Positions 11,346-24,000 of a DNA stretch of 64,000 nt are shown here, in pieces; within the stretch, counting starts at the first letter, position 1; each line of letters begins with the position of its first letter. The notes under the pieces are model-generated. The model was given only the letters and a program-made list of their open reading frames with translations, did not search any database and was not told the DNA's origin. The DNA is taken from contig NC_059423.1 in the NCBI RefSeq assembly GCF_905220565.1, positions 2,724,001-2,788,000 on the forward strand, given 5' to 3'. This DNA comes from Melitaea cinxia. Its lineage: Eukaryota > Arthropoda > Insecta > Lepidoptera > Nymphalidae. A program made the translations under genes and the position numbers.

Positions 11346-11351
11346 TTTATT
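11346..11351 (-). terminator. Polyadenylation signal of SEM1
   Basis: AATAAA on the minus strand, 90 bp past the SEM1 stop. Confidence 0.6.
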
Positions 11352-11441
11352 TAAATGTACGACAACTTATAGATAGTGGTGCAATCAAAAATATTGTTTA
11401 AATGGAGTGATGGGCCTATGTTAGATTGAGTTTAACTTAAG

Positions 11442-12177
11442 CTAGTTCTGCTCACGAAGCTTTTCCAGTTGTTGCCTGAAACAAAAAACATAAATTTGAC
11501 TAAAACGAATAGGATTGTTGATAAACGAATAAGATTTTTTTGTGATTCGACTAATAAGCCTTTACCAAAAAAAATGACGTGTAATGGAGGACCCCTAACT
11601 CGTCATTAACAATATTATAAGCATAACAAGATTGCTTTCACTCGTATAATTGGGAACTATACTTAAACATTTCCAATTAAATCCTTCCTGCTCTGCTCTG
11701 ACTCCAAAAGTCACAACATTAATCATCAAATATGCATTGAAAATCACAACCTCAAAATTTTTGCCACTATGTGTAAGTACTGATGGTTTTTTCTCATGTA
11801 ATTGAACAAACCTCAATTGTTGATTGAAGTCATCCTGAACAACATCGTCTTCCCAGTTATCTTCCCACACTGAAACGTCTTCGTCATCAGCGTCTTCCGT
11901 ACCCCAATCTGAAGATATACAAAATTGATTTATGCAATTTCTTAGTGAAATTTTATAGTAACTTTTACAAAGTTAGATTAGTAGCTTGCTAGATATTATG
12001 AGTAGACAATTCGCAGGAAATATACTGATAACTTTTAGTTTGAACTAAGAATGATGCACAAAATTGTCTTCGTCGTGTGTTAACAACAAAAGCATTTTAC
12101 TTACGTTCGGTAGGGAATTCTTCGAATTCATCATCCTCCTCCAATAGACCAAGATCTACTTTCTGTTTATCAGACAT
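11442..12177 (-). CDS. SEM1: 26S proteasome complex subunit SEM1/DSS1
   Basis: Small acidic, largely disordered subunit of the 19S proteasome lid; DSS1 proteins also bind BRCA2 and the TREX-2 complex. Minus-strand exons: 12105-12177 (ATG at 12177), 11812-11908, 11442-11475 (TAG stop). They join to 204 nt, 67 residues, matching the usual ~70. The protein starts MSDKQKVDLGLLEEDDEFEE, then has the two acidic-aromatic blocks HWGTEDADDEDVSVWEDNWE and DDVVQDDFNQQLR, which are the ubiquitin/partner-binding signature, and ends in a helical QQLEKLREQN. All splice sites are GT-AG. The gene converges on importin alpha. The first intron (11909-12104) has no recognisable repeat; the second holds a chance open frame. 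Confidence 0.95.
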
Positions 12178-12957
12178 TGTTATTAATTGTAATTAGGAAA
12201 TTTCGGGTTGAAAACTATTTTGTTTACGAGCGTGTTCTAGAAATACCAATGTAATTGACAAGTCATGTAATTTGACGTTATTGCGAAGAGTTGCCAGCGT
12301 ATATTTTATTTACACATTCTATGAATTCACATGCAATTAAAAACCAAATAAAGTCAATTTTCATACAAAAGTGAAAACTATATTACACTAGACGAAAGAG
12401 AAGTGTCGATTATTTTTTAATTGAGTTTGGTTCAGTTTTCAAGTTATGGAATCTCTGGATTATCGAAGGAGAAAAACATCGTTAAATCACAATTTCGTTC
12501 AGTCAAGTACTAAAAAATATATTTCAATCAAATATTTTTTTAACCGTTATCTAGAACTATGTTAAATAGAACTATGTAATCAGATTAAAGTGAAAAATTG
12601 ATTTTAAGATTTCTTCTTCTTCTTCTTGTATAATGGCTTCCGTGAGGATTTGCCAATGTCAGAGTGAGTCTATGGTTTTATGTTTAGGGTAAATGCTCTG
12701 CTAAGAATATTGATTTTAAGATTTAAAGACGATACAATAATTATGTCTGTAAAATTGTTCCACTACCCTTATTGCTAGCAAACAAAAGAAACATTTCAAT
12801 CAAATGAATCAAAAATTTTTTTAAGTGAGACCTCAATCAAGCTGAATCTTTTCGTCTAGCAGTATAGTAACAAAGCTTACCCAAAATCTATTTAGAGTAG
12901 ATTCGATCTTTAAGTATTAGTCAGGGATATTATTATTTTGATTACGTAAGAAGCTAA

Positions 12958-13240
12958 CAGTTGGACTGAAAAGTTCGTATGGTTTTATAGAAAATTTTAT
13001 TATTCAAAATATTTGCCATCGAGATTGAAACACCGACTTTAACGATCTTTCAACTTTTCAATAAATCAGGACTGCTCTAATACGCAATAAAGTTTCTTGA
13101 GATTCTTTGATCTACTTCATTAATCAATCTGAAGTATATACTTTTATCGTAAGTTGATTGTACAATGTGAAAAATAAAATGAAAATGATGAAATAGTTGA
13201 AAATTCGAATCTTATTTACGAGCTCAACGGCTAATTTTCA
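12958..13240 (-). mobile_element. Mariner-like transposon relic (transposase 3' end plus terminal repeat)
   Basis: On the minus strand, codons near 13001-13022 read DGKYFE followed by a stop, the usual end of a mariner transposase. About 40 bp further is a terminus-like sequence ending 'acttttcagtccaact'. Upstream codons resemble the mariner C-terminal region but contain stops. No second terminus was found. Family assignment is tentative. Confidence 0.45.
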
Positions 13241-13599
13241 TTAGTCAGGTGTTCAAACCACCCATAATAATAATATCATTACAGTCTTCTTTCTCTATTT
13301 AGGAGAAGGATTCATGGATGACAATAATAATTAGGAGTATTTATTTGTTTCTTACTCACATCTAACTTTATAGACAGAACTCGATGATTCCATAATAAAC
13401 AAATTTCAGTTAGTAGAAAATATTTTCAAACAATCTTAAATCAACTGAATCTCTCAACACGTGACTCGAGTTCAATAAATTAATATTTATTTAATGAGGT
13501 ATGAGGTTGTTATAAAAAGAAAGAAAGATTGTTAGATCTTTTATCACGATTCAGTCAGAACATCCCACAGCTGAGTATAGACCTGTTTATTAATGTAGG

Positions 13600-13795
13600 A
13601 CAACCGGACCTTAATCCACCACGCTGCTTCACTGCTGGTTGGCTGATAAATTCATTACTGTGAATAACGATCGGTATCAGGTATCTATGATAACAGCCGG
13701 GACCAACAGCTTAGCGTGTTCTCCGAGGCACGGTGGGGCGACCCACAAGAACATTCCGAACGGGAATCGAACCCGTGACACGCGTGATTACACGA
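13600..13795 (-). mobile_element. tRNA-derived SINE, family S1
   Basis: The minus strand reads gggttcgattcccg, then 'gtgggtcgccccaccgtgcctcggag', then 'gttatcat.gata.ctgatacgat..ttatt', matching the S1 body. The boundaries are approximate. Confidence 0.65.
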
Positions 13796-14725
13796 AGCGA
13801 TACCTTTTTATACCATGATATTTCCTGCTGGCGCCCACCTAACTGTATAAATACTGTGCTTCGTGATTCACTATGAATTGAAACAGAAATATTGCTAAAA
13901 CCAATCATACTCAAAGATATCTGCTATTGCGTAAATTCTTATACCATAATTTGCTTATAATGTGTCGATGGTGTGTCCGCGAAATAAATAAATAAATTCA
14001 GAAGAAAAGTTTATAAAAGTTCTGTAACAGTTCTGTAGTGTAAATTTTTAAAAATAGCATTACGATAATTTGGGAAAAAAACTAAGCTTTAAATAAAACA
14101 AAAATTTCTACACACAATATTTATTGAATCAAATGTATAATGCAGTTCAACGTATAAGTACTTTTATACATTGAAACGTTTGTGGTAAAACTTAGGCTAA
14201 AACATATCACAATATATCACATTATTATCGAATCAGACTACAGAAATAATGAAATCTTTTTTTTGGGGCTTACTCTTTAAGAAACAATATAAGCCCCATG
14301 GTATGAAAAAATAAGGGGACTTCTTATACTTATAATATATTGTATAATATAATATGACATATTATATACATGTTATAATAAATTGTATATGTTGTTTTAA
14401 AATTTATCCCCAATAGGGAAAGGCAAAGGACTATAATCCATACAGCCTAACATAAATTGTATATTATAATATGACATATATGTCATGAAACTGACATTTT
14501 GCAGTCTCTTGCTTTTACACACATTTACAAATTTTATTTTTATATTTCAGGGTATTATTTTTAAGGATCAAACTCCAGTCACGTGTCACACTATTAATTT
14601 TTAAAATTTATATTCAGAACACTTATTAATTACATGCATATTAAATATTGTTCTAATAAATGAAAAAGGATACAATAGTTATAATAGATGAATAAGACAA
14701 ATATCATTAAGTCGCATAAAAAATA

Positions 14726-14731
14726 TTTATT
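14726..14731 (-). terminator. Possible polyadenylation signal of the ASB gene
   Basis: AATAAA on the minus strand about 290 bp after the stop codon; other weaker candidates are nearby. Confidence 0.35.
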
Positions 14732-15022
14732 CGTATATTTCTTTTATTTTTAATTGGCAGTTCCAGCCATATGATATTTATAACATTTTGATTATATATT
14801 TTGATATTCACTAGAACTTACTACTCATTCTATCAAAAAATTTCTTAAAATTACAAATTGCATAAAAATACTAAGGATTCCTTTTAAGAAGGAATTTAAT
14901 CCTTTACGATTCTCCCCTAACGTTAGGAAATTTTGCCACCTGGCAACATTTCACATAAAAGTTATGGCAAAGCAAACATTCTGCCACAAGATAAAATAAT
15001 CCCATAAAGTACATGTAATAAT

Positions 15023-18000
15023 TTATTTACACTCAAAAAGTAGATAAGTGTGGAGAATAATAGGTATTTCAAGTTTTTTAACGATATTAACAAGTGTTGT
15101 ACCGAAATATCTACGTAAGAATATTCTTGTTTGTGCGAGCAAAGAAATAGGAGTCTTAGCTCTATGAATTAAGGTTTCCTTCTGATGGGGCTTCAGTGTA
15201 TTGTTTCTTTTTATCATACACAAGTCGAAAGATTCTGCTGCTTCTAGAAGGAGATAGAAGATGTGCTCGTATTCTTCAGATGTGACGTTCTGGAGGTGAT
15301 TGAGTATACCGTCCGGATCGCGAAACTGAGTTTTCATAATTACCTGTCAAAATATAATAAAACATTGAATTAGAAAATATATATATCCCAGAAATAACCA
15401 AAACGCCTTTTTCACAAATTTAAAGGATTAGAAACAATTTTTTTACTCTCATATGCCTGGTTAAGATCTACCAGGGTAAGGTCTCTTAATTATGTTTTAC
15501 CCATAGAGCAACATGGAGAGAGACTCCGTGTTGCTCTATGGTTTTACCAATAGGGTGGCAAAGTAAGCGTATAGTCCGTCTAATAGTAAGCGGTAACTGT
15601 TGCCCATGGACGTCTGTCATATTATGAGCATCACAAGCACATTGCTGACTATACAGTAGTTCTTTCTACCTTTCACCAGACCAGATCATGCTCTACCTTT
15701 ATCGTTTTCAGCCTTTACATGCTGTCACTGTATCTACTTTTTATTTAATTTTTTTAATGTACTGTTGTGTTTTTTTTTTACTTTTATTAAGTCTATACAT
15801 CAAAATAGTAATAATAAAATCAATTCCTAGTGGAATTCGAAACCGCAACCGCCGTTGCTCAGGCGCCGCGCACGTATACGCACTACACTAGAGCGAAATC
15901 AGTGAATGGCAATGACCATATATAATCAGCTAATTTTAGTCAGTTACTGGCTAATCTTTAAATTCTATACTCTCTCGTATGGTAATATTATATCAAGATT
16001 TATAAAATCAGTGTCTATTGTAGAAACCTTATCATGTAGGTATTAGTGAACAAAACGAAACATTAGATAATAGGATCAGATTCTGTGTGATTACGAGTAG
16101 CCATAGATTGACAATTTTTTAAAAGAATAGCTGAGGAGTTTTTTGATAACTCAGAATCGACATCCCAAATCGGCTAAAATAAGTATAATTTTAGTAGATA
16201 AGGCTGTATGGCTTCAAGTGTGTAACATGGTGTGATTAGTAAAGATAGATAGAGAGTGAGTTATGTTTCGTAAGTTATCTCACACTCAACCACTCAAAAC
16301 TCTCAAGTTTTCTCACACTCAACCACTCAACTCACCAAGAGCAAACTCGTTTTATTTTTATTTTTATTTATTTCATATCAAGTAACATAGGGCTTATTTT
16401 GATTTTGATTGTTCGAAAGGAACCAAAGTACGAAAGAGGAGTTTGTACTAACCCTGGCTCCATATCGCAGCAGTAGGGCTACGGTCGCGGCGCAGGGCTC
16501 CGAGTTGCTGGCGAGGTACTCCGCCAGCGCCGGTCTTAGCTGAGCACCATCATCTTCATTGTACACCTTTAGGTTCGGATCAGCGCCACGTTCTAGAAGA
16601 ATCTGGAAATACGTAATGAAGTGTTGAACTACTATTATTAATAATTTTTCCACTGACTAGACCAGGGTTTTGATGAAGAGGAGGAAGTACAAATCCTTCA
16701 ATCCTGTCTTCCCTTCTTGTAGGATTATTATTGAAGTAAAACTTCTTTACGCATGCTTGACTTGGGGATTAAGCTGGTGAATGCTTGAAGAGAGCGTTAC
16801 GAAAAGTGTGATCGGGCGAGGTAAACGGAGCAAGGGAGAGAGAGGTGCGAGCACACATTTTCTTTCCCTCTTTCTCTCATAGCCAGTTACGTTTCGTATC
16901 TAAGACACAGAGCAGGCCTATTGCTAAAAAAGTTTCACTTCAGTCGTGTGGTGTAAAGCAAACTCGTTTTTTTTTTTGTTATTTGTGTTGACGTAATGAT
17001 AAGCCTCGTATTCTACCTTTCCTAGTTTTGTTTCCTTAGTCCACTTCATATCGTGCTAATATCTGTAACCCATTTTTGGCTGTTCTGGTAGGTACTATTA
17101 TTATTTTGGCGAGCCATTTTTATTTACAAATATAGTTATGGCTCAAAGTAAACTCACCTTAACGATTTCATTCCTATTCGATATATTGTCCGAACAGGCC
17201 ACGTGTAGGGGAGTACCGATGACAGAGCTTGATGAGTTTACTTGTGCACCTGCAAATGTTTATGGAATATTGTATCGTGTTCAAACGGTAAATACTACTC
17301 CTAGATGGAGAAAGCGACTAATGCCCAGCAGTGGGATGTTACACTCATGATAGATTCGTGAGCATAAGATTTATAATGACACAGTGATGCCTGTTAGATA
17401 TATTTTTGGCATAATTTTTTATGGGGTTACGTCTAAAATTCTATCTCTAGTGAGCAAATTAAGAGATGGATAGAATATTGAAACTGACCGTAAGAGGCGA
17501 CCGTTATAAAAAGTTGGGACAAATCATAAGCATAAAAATTACTACTTATTTGATATTTGACAAATCATTACAAATAAATAAAATTGCAGTGTCTGTTTGT
17601 AATATTAAAATAGCCGCTTTGTACTGAATTCATATGTATACACGGTACGTATACCAAAATAACATCTATATAAATAAATAAAATTGGAGTGTCTGTTTGT
17701 AATATTAAAATAACCGCTTTTTTTCGCGATTTTGACGGGACTTTCAATGGCAGATAGCTGATGTAATAAGGAGTAACTTAGGCTACTTTTATTTTAGAGT
17801 TTTTTTTTTACTCTGCGAACTGAACAATAAATATTTAATATTCGGTTTAAGCGAATCGTAGCACCGTCTATAGTGAGTTCTTTACAGAAACCCGTAACTA
17901 TTCAAAGATTCATATTACAATGAAAATCTTTGACAGGAGACGACACCATGCTATTTTTAATTTGTACAATTTTATTTTTGTGTTACCTACACATTAGGAA

Positions 18001-21000
18001 ATTCTAAACATTTTTTAATATCATATCAAAAATCGACCGTTCCAGTGGGGATCGAACATGCATCTCCGATTGACCGTGTCGATGCTCTAGCCAATTAAGC
18101 TATGGAACGATGTGCCCGTTAGATCGAAATTTTTGATATGATGATTTTATATTCGGTTTAAGCGAAAGCGCCAAGGTATACGCTAATAAGCCAAGAACTC
18201 TAGCTGCCCTCAATAACAATATTCGTCAAGAAATTGCCGCCATATCCGCCGAAACATTGTCCAACGTGATTGAAAACGCCGAAAAAAGGACACATTTGGT
18301 TGCCAAGGCCAGAGGTTTTTTTTGCGCGATATCATTTTTAAAAAGTCATTATAATAAATCTCCTTAGATCAAAATAAAATATTTTACAAATGAACAACAA
18401 AAAACAATATATGTTTTTATTTTTTATTACCAGTATAAGTGACATTTTACTAATCAACGAAGCTTTTATCAGTAACAGTAAAGAAAATTGACAATATTGT
18501 TGGTTTATAAACTGATTTAGCAATTAAACGCAAATAAAATATTTATTTATTTATATCGTCCGTACTCGTAATAAGATTTTAAGATTTTTACGCATTGAAT
18601 CGTTTTTATATCAATTGTTGTTTTTATATCAATCATCTAAATGTTTTTACCAGCAGATAACAACAGCTGAAGCATATCAATGTCCCCTTTCAATATCGCC
18701 AGATCGAGAGGACTGGGTTTGTTCAAGTCTGGGCTTTCGTAGTTGACTTTAGCTCCTTGCTTGATCAAGAGATTTACTATTTCTGTGCTACCTGAAACAA
18801 GTAATATTCCTCAGGTTGCTGATAAACTATATCTCATGTATATATAGTATGTCAACTTATAATAAACTATATTTTATGGAAGGGTTATCTGGTTTATCAT
18901 CATCATCATTTCGGCCTATTGTAGTCCACTGCTGGACAGTTATTATGTTATTATTTATTATTATGTTGTTAGTAAAGAATATCTAATAAATAAGTTACTG
19001 ATAAGATTTATCAGTAGGCCAACGGAAAATAAACAACAAATTTTTAATTAAACGGTTGTGCATAGAAATATTTGATAAATGTAGTAAAATTAGATGAAAA
19101 AAATATATATCATAAGCCTTTTTTATGGATACTATTATTTATCGGGTATCTCTATCAGCAGCAAGTGAAACTGGCCATAAATAGTTAGTAAAATAATGGA
19201 TAATGCAAAGATACAATATAATAATAATTAGATAATATTTGGACCAGTTTGTCACGAAAATTGGCAAATAAAGAAAATTGATTTACGAAACAAGACAATT
19301 AAAAACTCAACTATTGTATATTGAATAACATTTTTGTCTATTTTGTCACATAAATTAAAAATAAAAATTTATTTATAAAACAGGACATCAAAACAAACCT
19401 TACCTCCCAAAACAGCATAATGCATTACTGTTCGATAGTCATTTCTGGCGTCCGCCATTGCGTTAACATCAGCTCCATAACTAATCAAAAGCAGAACTGA
19501 CTCTATACTCTGGAAATAAATACATAATTTAGAATTGGATCTAATGATATCATTGTTACAAAGCTGAAAATTTTCTTTGTGATTGTTTATTAAATTGATA
19601 TAAATGAACTTAAAGATGGGCCTGCCAGAGCAAGCCTAAAGGTAACGGTAATTTTTGAATATAAAATTCCATTTAAAAAGATTTAATCGACTTTGAAAAG
19701 GTTCTCAATTCGACTGTTATTTTTTATGTGTTTCTTCAAGCTGTACCGTATTTACGATAATTTTTTATTCGAAATCTCGCGCTTGTTGTGTGTGTGTCCA
19801 TTTAAATTGAAGCGGTATATGACGAATACTTTTTGAATAATAACTTAAAATGCGTATTAAATTAATTTTCTAAATGTCTTTTTTTTGTTCTAGAACAAAC
19901 AATTATTGTAGTGTAAAATATTGCCTATTATTTATTTAAATAAATCTCACCTTCCTCTGCCGAGCCGCCTTCATCAGTGGCGTGAGACCAGCTCTGTCCC
20001 TGGAGTCAGGATTTGCTCCGAACATTAATAAAAGTTCCAAATATTCCGGATCCGAAACTAGATTTATTTCCGAACCAAAGAAGTAACGTTTGTTCGGATC
20101 GGCACCGTGTTCTAGAAGAAGACGGGCGACGTCCTAGAAGAGAGGATAAAAAAGAACATGAAGTTACAGGAACTTTATAATACTGACCTGACTGTCCATA
20201 TTTTTGATGAAGTAGATAATTCAATAGACATAAATATTAAGAGCGATCACATGTAGCACACTCGTGTTTCTATAGAAGAAGAAATCTCAAAAATCCATTC
20301 AAAATCCTCACTTACGTTACAAAATAAAATCCTGTAGGAGTAAATTAAGCTTCTAGACTTAACTAGACTACTTCTAGACTTCTGACTTTTGTTAGTGTGA
20401 TAGAAGAAAATGTTCCTGAAGTAGACGCTAACTGAACACTGTCGAGTCTGAAACTCTGGTTTCGTAGTGATTATTTTTATGAAAAGTGTGCCATCACGTG
20501 TAGGAGTCAAAGATCTAAATATATATTTAGCGGCGGTCAATTCAAATGTAGTAGTAATAACTGTTGTCTTAACTTTGATACGTGGTTTTGTATCCTTCAC
20601 AAATAAATATAATTATATATAAATTATTGAATATATAATAATATTCAATAATTTTGTGGAAAACTTTTTCTGTTTGTATGATTTATCCGATGATATAGAG
20701 CTTAACAGCATCATTATCCATAATCTTATTAATATTATAAATAATCTATCTGAGGTAGGGCATAGCAGGAAATTTCCTGCTCAAAATATGGAGCAGCCCG
20801 ACTGGAGTAGTACCTCGACCTTACAGAAAACAAAAGCTAGATAATACTGTTTTCAAGCAGTATTGTGTTCCTGTTGGTGAGTAAGGTGATCAGAGTCTCA
20901 GAGATAGGGTCGGCAATGCACTTGCGACGCTTCTGGCTTTGCAGACGTCTATAATCTACAGTAATCGCTTACCATCAGGTGGGCCTTACGCTTGTTTGCC

Positions 21001-24000
21001 GATCTAGTTATATGAAATAAAATATAATCCTGCACTGGAGCAGCGTGATGGACTAAGCTACAATCCTTCATCTACATGGAGTAAATGGCCAATGCCCAGC
21101 AGTGGGTTGTTACAGGCTGAATTGTGATAGAGCATAACATTTATAATTACACAATGACAAATGCTTACATAATGTTTGTTACGAATTGCAAGTCTCAATG
21201 GCTCGTCACAAAGTGTGGTACGAGGGAACTCTTCACCAGAGTCTGGTCGGTAGTCGACGGCGGCACCACTCTCCAAGAGTAGTTTCACAAGCTCCTTGTA
21301 GCTGGAAAAGATAGTAAAATTGTAATATCTAATATGTATTTAGGATAGGACACAGGGGAAATATCTCTCTCAAACTTTTGGAGACGATGACTAGAGAAGT
21401 ACCTCAATATTACAGAATATCACAACAAATAATACTGGTTTTACTGGATAATACTGGTATTTATTTATTTTTAATATCTACGATTTTATTTTTGTGTTAC
21501 CCACACATTAGGAATTCTAAACATTTTTGAATATCATATCAAAAATTGACCGCTTCAGCGGGGTTCGAACCCGCGTCTTCGACTGACTTTCGCTTAAACC
21601 GAAAATAAAATCATCATATCAAAAATTTCAACCTAGCGGGTACATCGTTCCATAGCTTAATTGGCTAGAGCGCCGACACGGTCAGTCGGAGACGTGGGTT
21701 CGAACCCCGCTGGAGCGGTCAATTTTTGATATGATATTCAAAAATACTGGTTTTAAGTAATGTTGTAATTCTGTGGTGAGTAATTAGAGCTACAAAGGAT
21801 TCTCTGCGTTTGCCACAACGAGGGTAGGGTCGGCAACGTGCTTGCGTGCTCCTGATGAGACAGTCATATAATAATAATAATATAGGCCACTTAGCATTTA
21901 AAATCAGCTTTAATTCTTATTACTAATAGCATAAGTCATTTCACGCAAAAAATAGCTGATAAAGACATATTATTGCTATTATTAGAATATACATTTTTTG
22001 AAGTTATACATCTTTTGGCGCGTTAAGGAAACATTATGAGCGTAAATTTTTACGATGCGCGCGCATACCGTCACGAAAAAACCGACATCCTGAAGTTAGC
22101 TAGTCAACGGAGAAGTTAGCAACTTGAAGTCAGCTAGCGAATCAAAATCAAAAACAGCTTTATTCAAATAGGCCCCAAGAGCACTTTCGAATCGTCGTTT
22201 TACAAATTAAAACTTTAAAAATAAATTATACTTTTTGTAAAAGTAAAGCTACCACTGATTCGGAATGTAGATTGTAGATAGAATGAAGTATAAGTTCCTA
22301 CGTGCGTACATAAGTACACAGACTTTTTTACTTATGAGCCAATATTCCAACATTTCTAGTCACACCCGGCCAAACAAAAACATTCGGTAATATCAGTTGT
22401 TCAGGAAATACCATCCACACTATTGAAATAAATAACTTTGATGATGTCTGATGACACAGAATAAACGTTCTAATCTTATTTAAAGTAATTTAGTTATTGC
22501 TGTGATAATTTGAAGATTTGCTATTTGGGCGAATTTACAAGAAATCAATATAATTTGTGTTTTCCAACGATTTTGTTATATACTGCTTAATTTTTATTTA
22601 CCATTTTTTTTAAAGTCTCTTAATCTAAAATGACATCGTAATTTACATTCCCTATTATCTTTGTTGCATTTTGTCCCAAACTATTCTGGTTAGCTGTTGG
22701 TAATTGGCAAATAAAATAATGAATAATGAAAGATACAAAAGATGGCCCCATGTTTTTTCCTCTTCTGAGCCCCTGCCTACTCTGCTTTGATATCTTTTCT
22801 GTTTGTAGCAAATTAAATCGGTACCACAGAAGAATATAAAGAAGATTACCCATGTTCAGCAGACAAATGCAAGGCGCTGTAACCGCAATCATCTGTAGCG
22901 TTGATATCGCAACCTCTAACGAGTAGAAGTCGTGTGGCTTCCAAATTCCTCTGCCAGATCGCATAGTGCAGTGGACGTAGACCTTGTGTGACTGGCTCGT
23001 TTACCTAACGATAAAAGATAAATATTGATGTTATAAATGACAAATAGATTATAAATAAACGCTTGAAACTCAACGCTACTTATTGGCTGTGAATCCTGTG
23101 TCTGGGATCCGGATAATACCAATACACAATAAGTAAGCTTCTGTGTTTGTAAAGTAAAAAAATTTTGGACTATGTCGAGTAATTTTGTATTGAATTAATG
23201 ACTACTTGATTAATTTTCTAATTAATATTAAATAAGCCTTAAGTACATTATTAAGGAATGCTGATTTAAAGGATAAATCTTAAATAAATGGTCGGTTGTT
23301 AGCTAGTTGTTTCTTGCTTCTATATGCAACATATAATACTTAGTGTTTACAAAAAATGTGCTCAACGCTGCTGCTTGGTATTTATTTATGGATTAAGAAT
23401 ATAAAAAATAAAAGTTTGACCAAAAAGTGAACTTAGTGCTAGTGGTAATCCCTCTCAGCCGAACTTTAGGCCCAACAGAACAAAAATAAGATGGAGAATT
23501 CTACTTTGTATGCAGGCAAACGCTGTTTATTGACGATATACAAAGTGTTATTAATCTGACGTCCTTCAGTTTGAGGTCATATACACACATTGAGCCATAC
23601 CATGGCCGAAATTATACGTGAAAAAAATGAACCAGTGGTTTTCGACAAATTTGAAAACCAAAATCTAAAAGATATGGGAAAATTGGCTATAAATAACAGA
23701 CAACTGTACAACTCAGGTGACTCGGTCATTGACACGACACTAACGTACAAACGAGGGCAATTTTATAAATAAGCTAGTTTCTGCACGCGACTTTGTCCGC
23801 GTTGACTCAGCTCCTATTCGTCTTAGCGTGATGATTTTTAGCCTATAGCATGTTGTGTTTCAATTTCGTTGACGTCTGCTACGTAGGGAGCCGATCGTGC
23901 GAGTGAGCCGCGCGGCATCCTACCGTATAGATGAAAAAACAATAAAACGGTCATACGATACGCGGTACATGATGCGCAGTGACCAATTGTCCCCCCGCTC

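Larger units (their letters stand above)
12178..15022. other. Intergenic region between SEM1 and the ASB gene
   Basis: It contains a mariner-like relic (12958-13240), an S1 SINE (13600-13795, minus), and a local duplication at about 14330-14490 in which 'ataaattgtatat' and 'aatatgacatat' recur around a short spacer. No further exon was recognised. Confidence 0.5.

Noticed and set aside
20247..20600. 117-codon frame on the minus strand inside an ASB intron
   Set aside because: No family resemblance, and the neighbouring exons splice in phase without it.
22620..22964. 114-codon frame overlapping ASB exon 2
   Set aside because: It is the wrong frame on the same strand as the ankyrin exon, whose own frame has clear repeat motifs.
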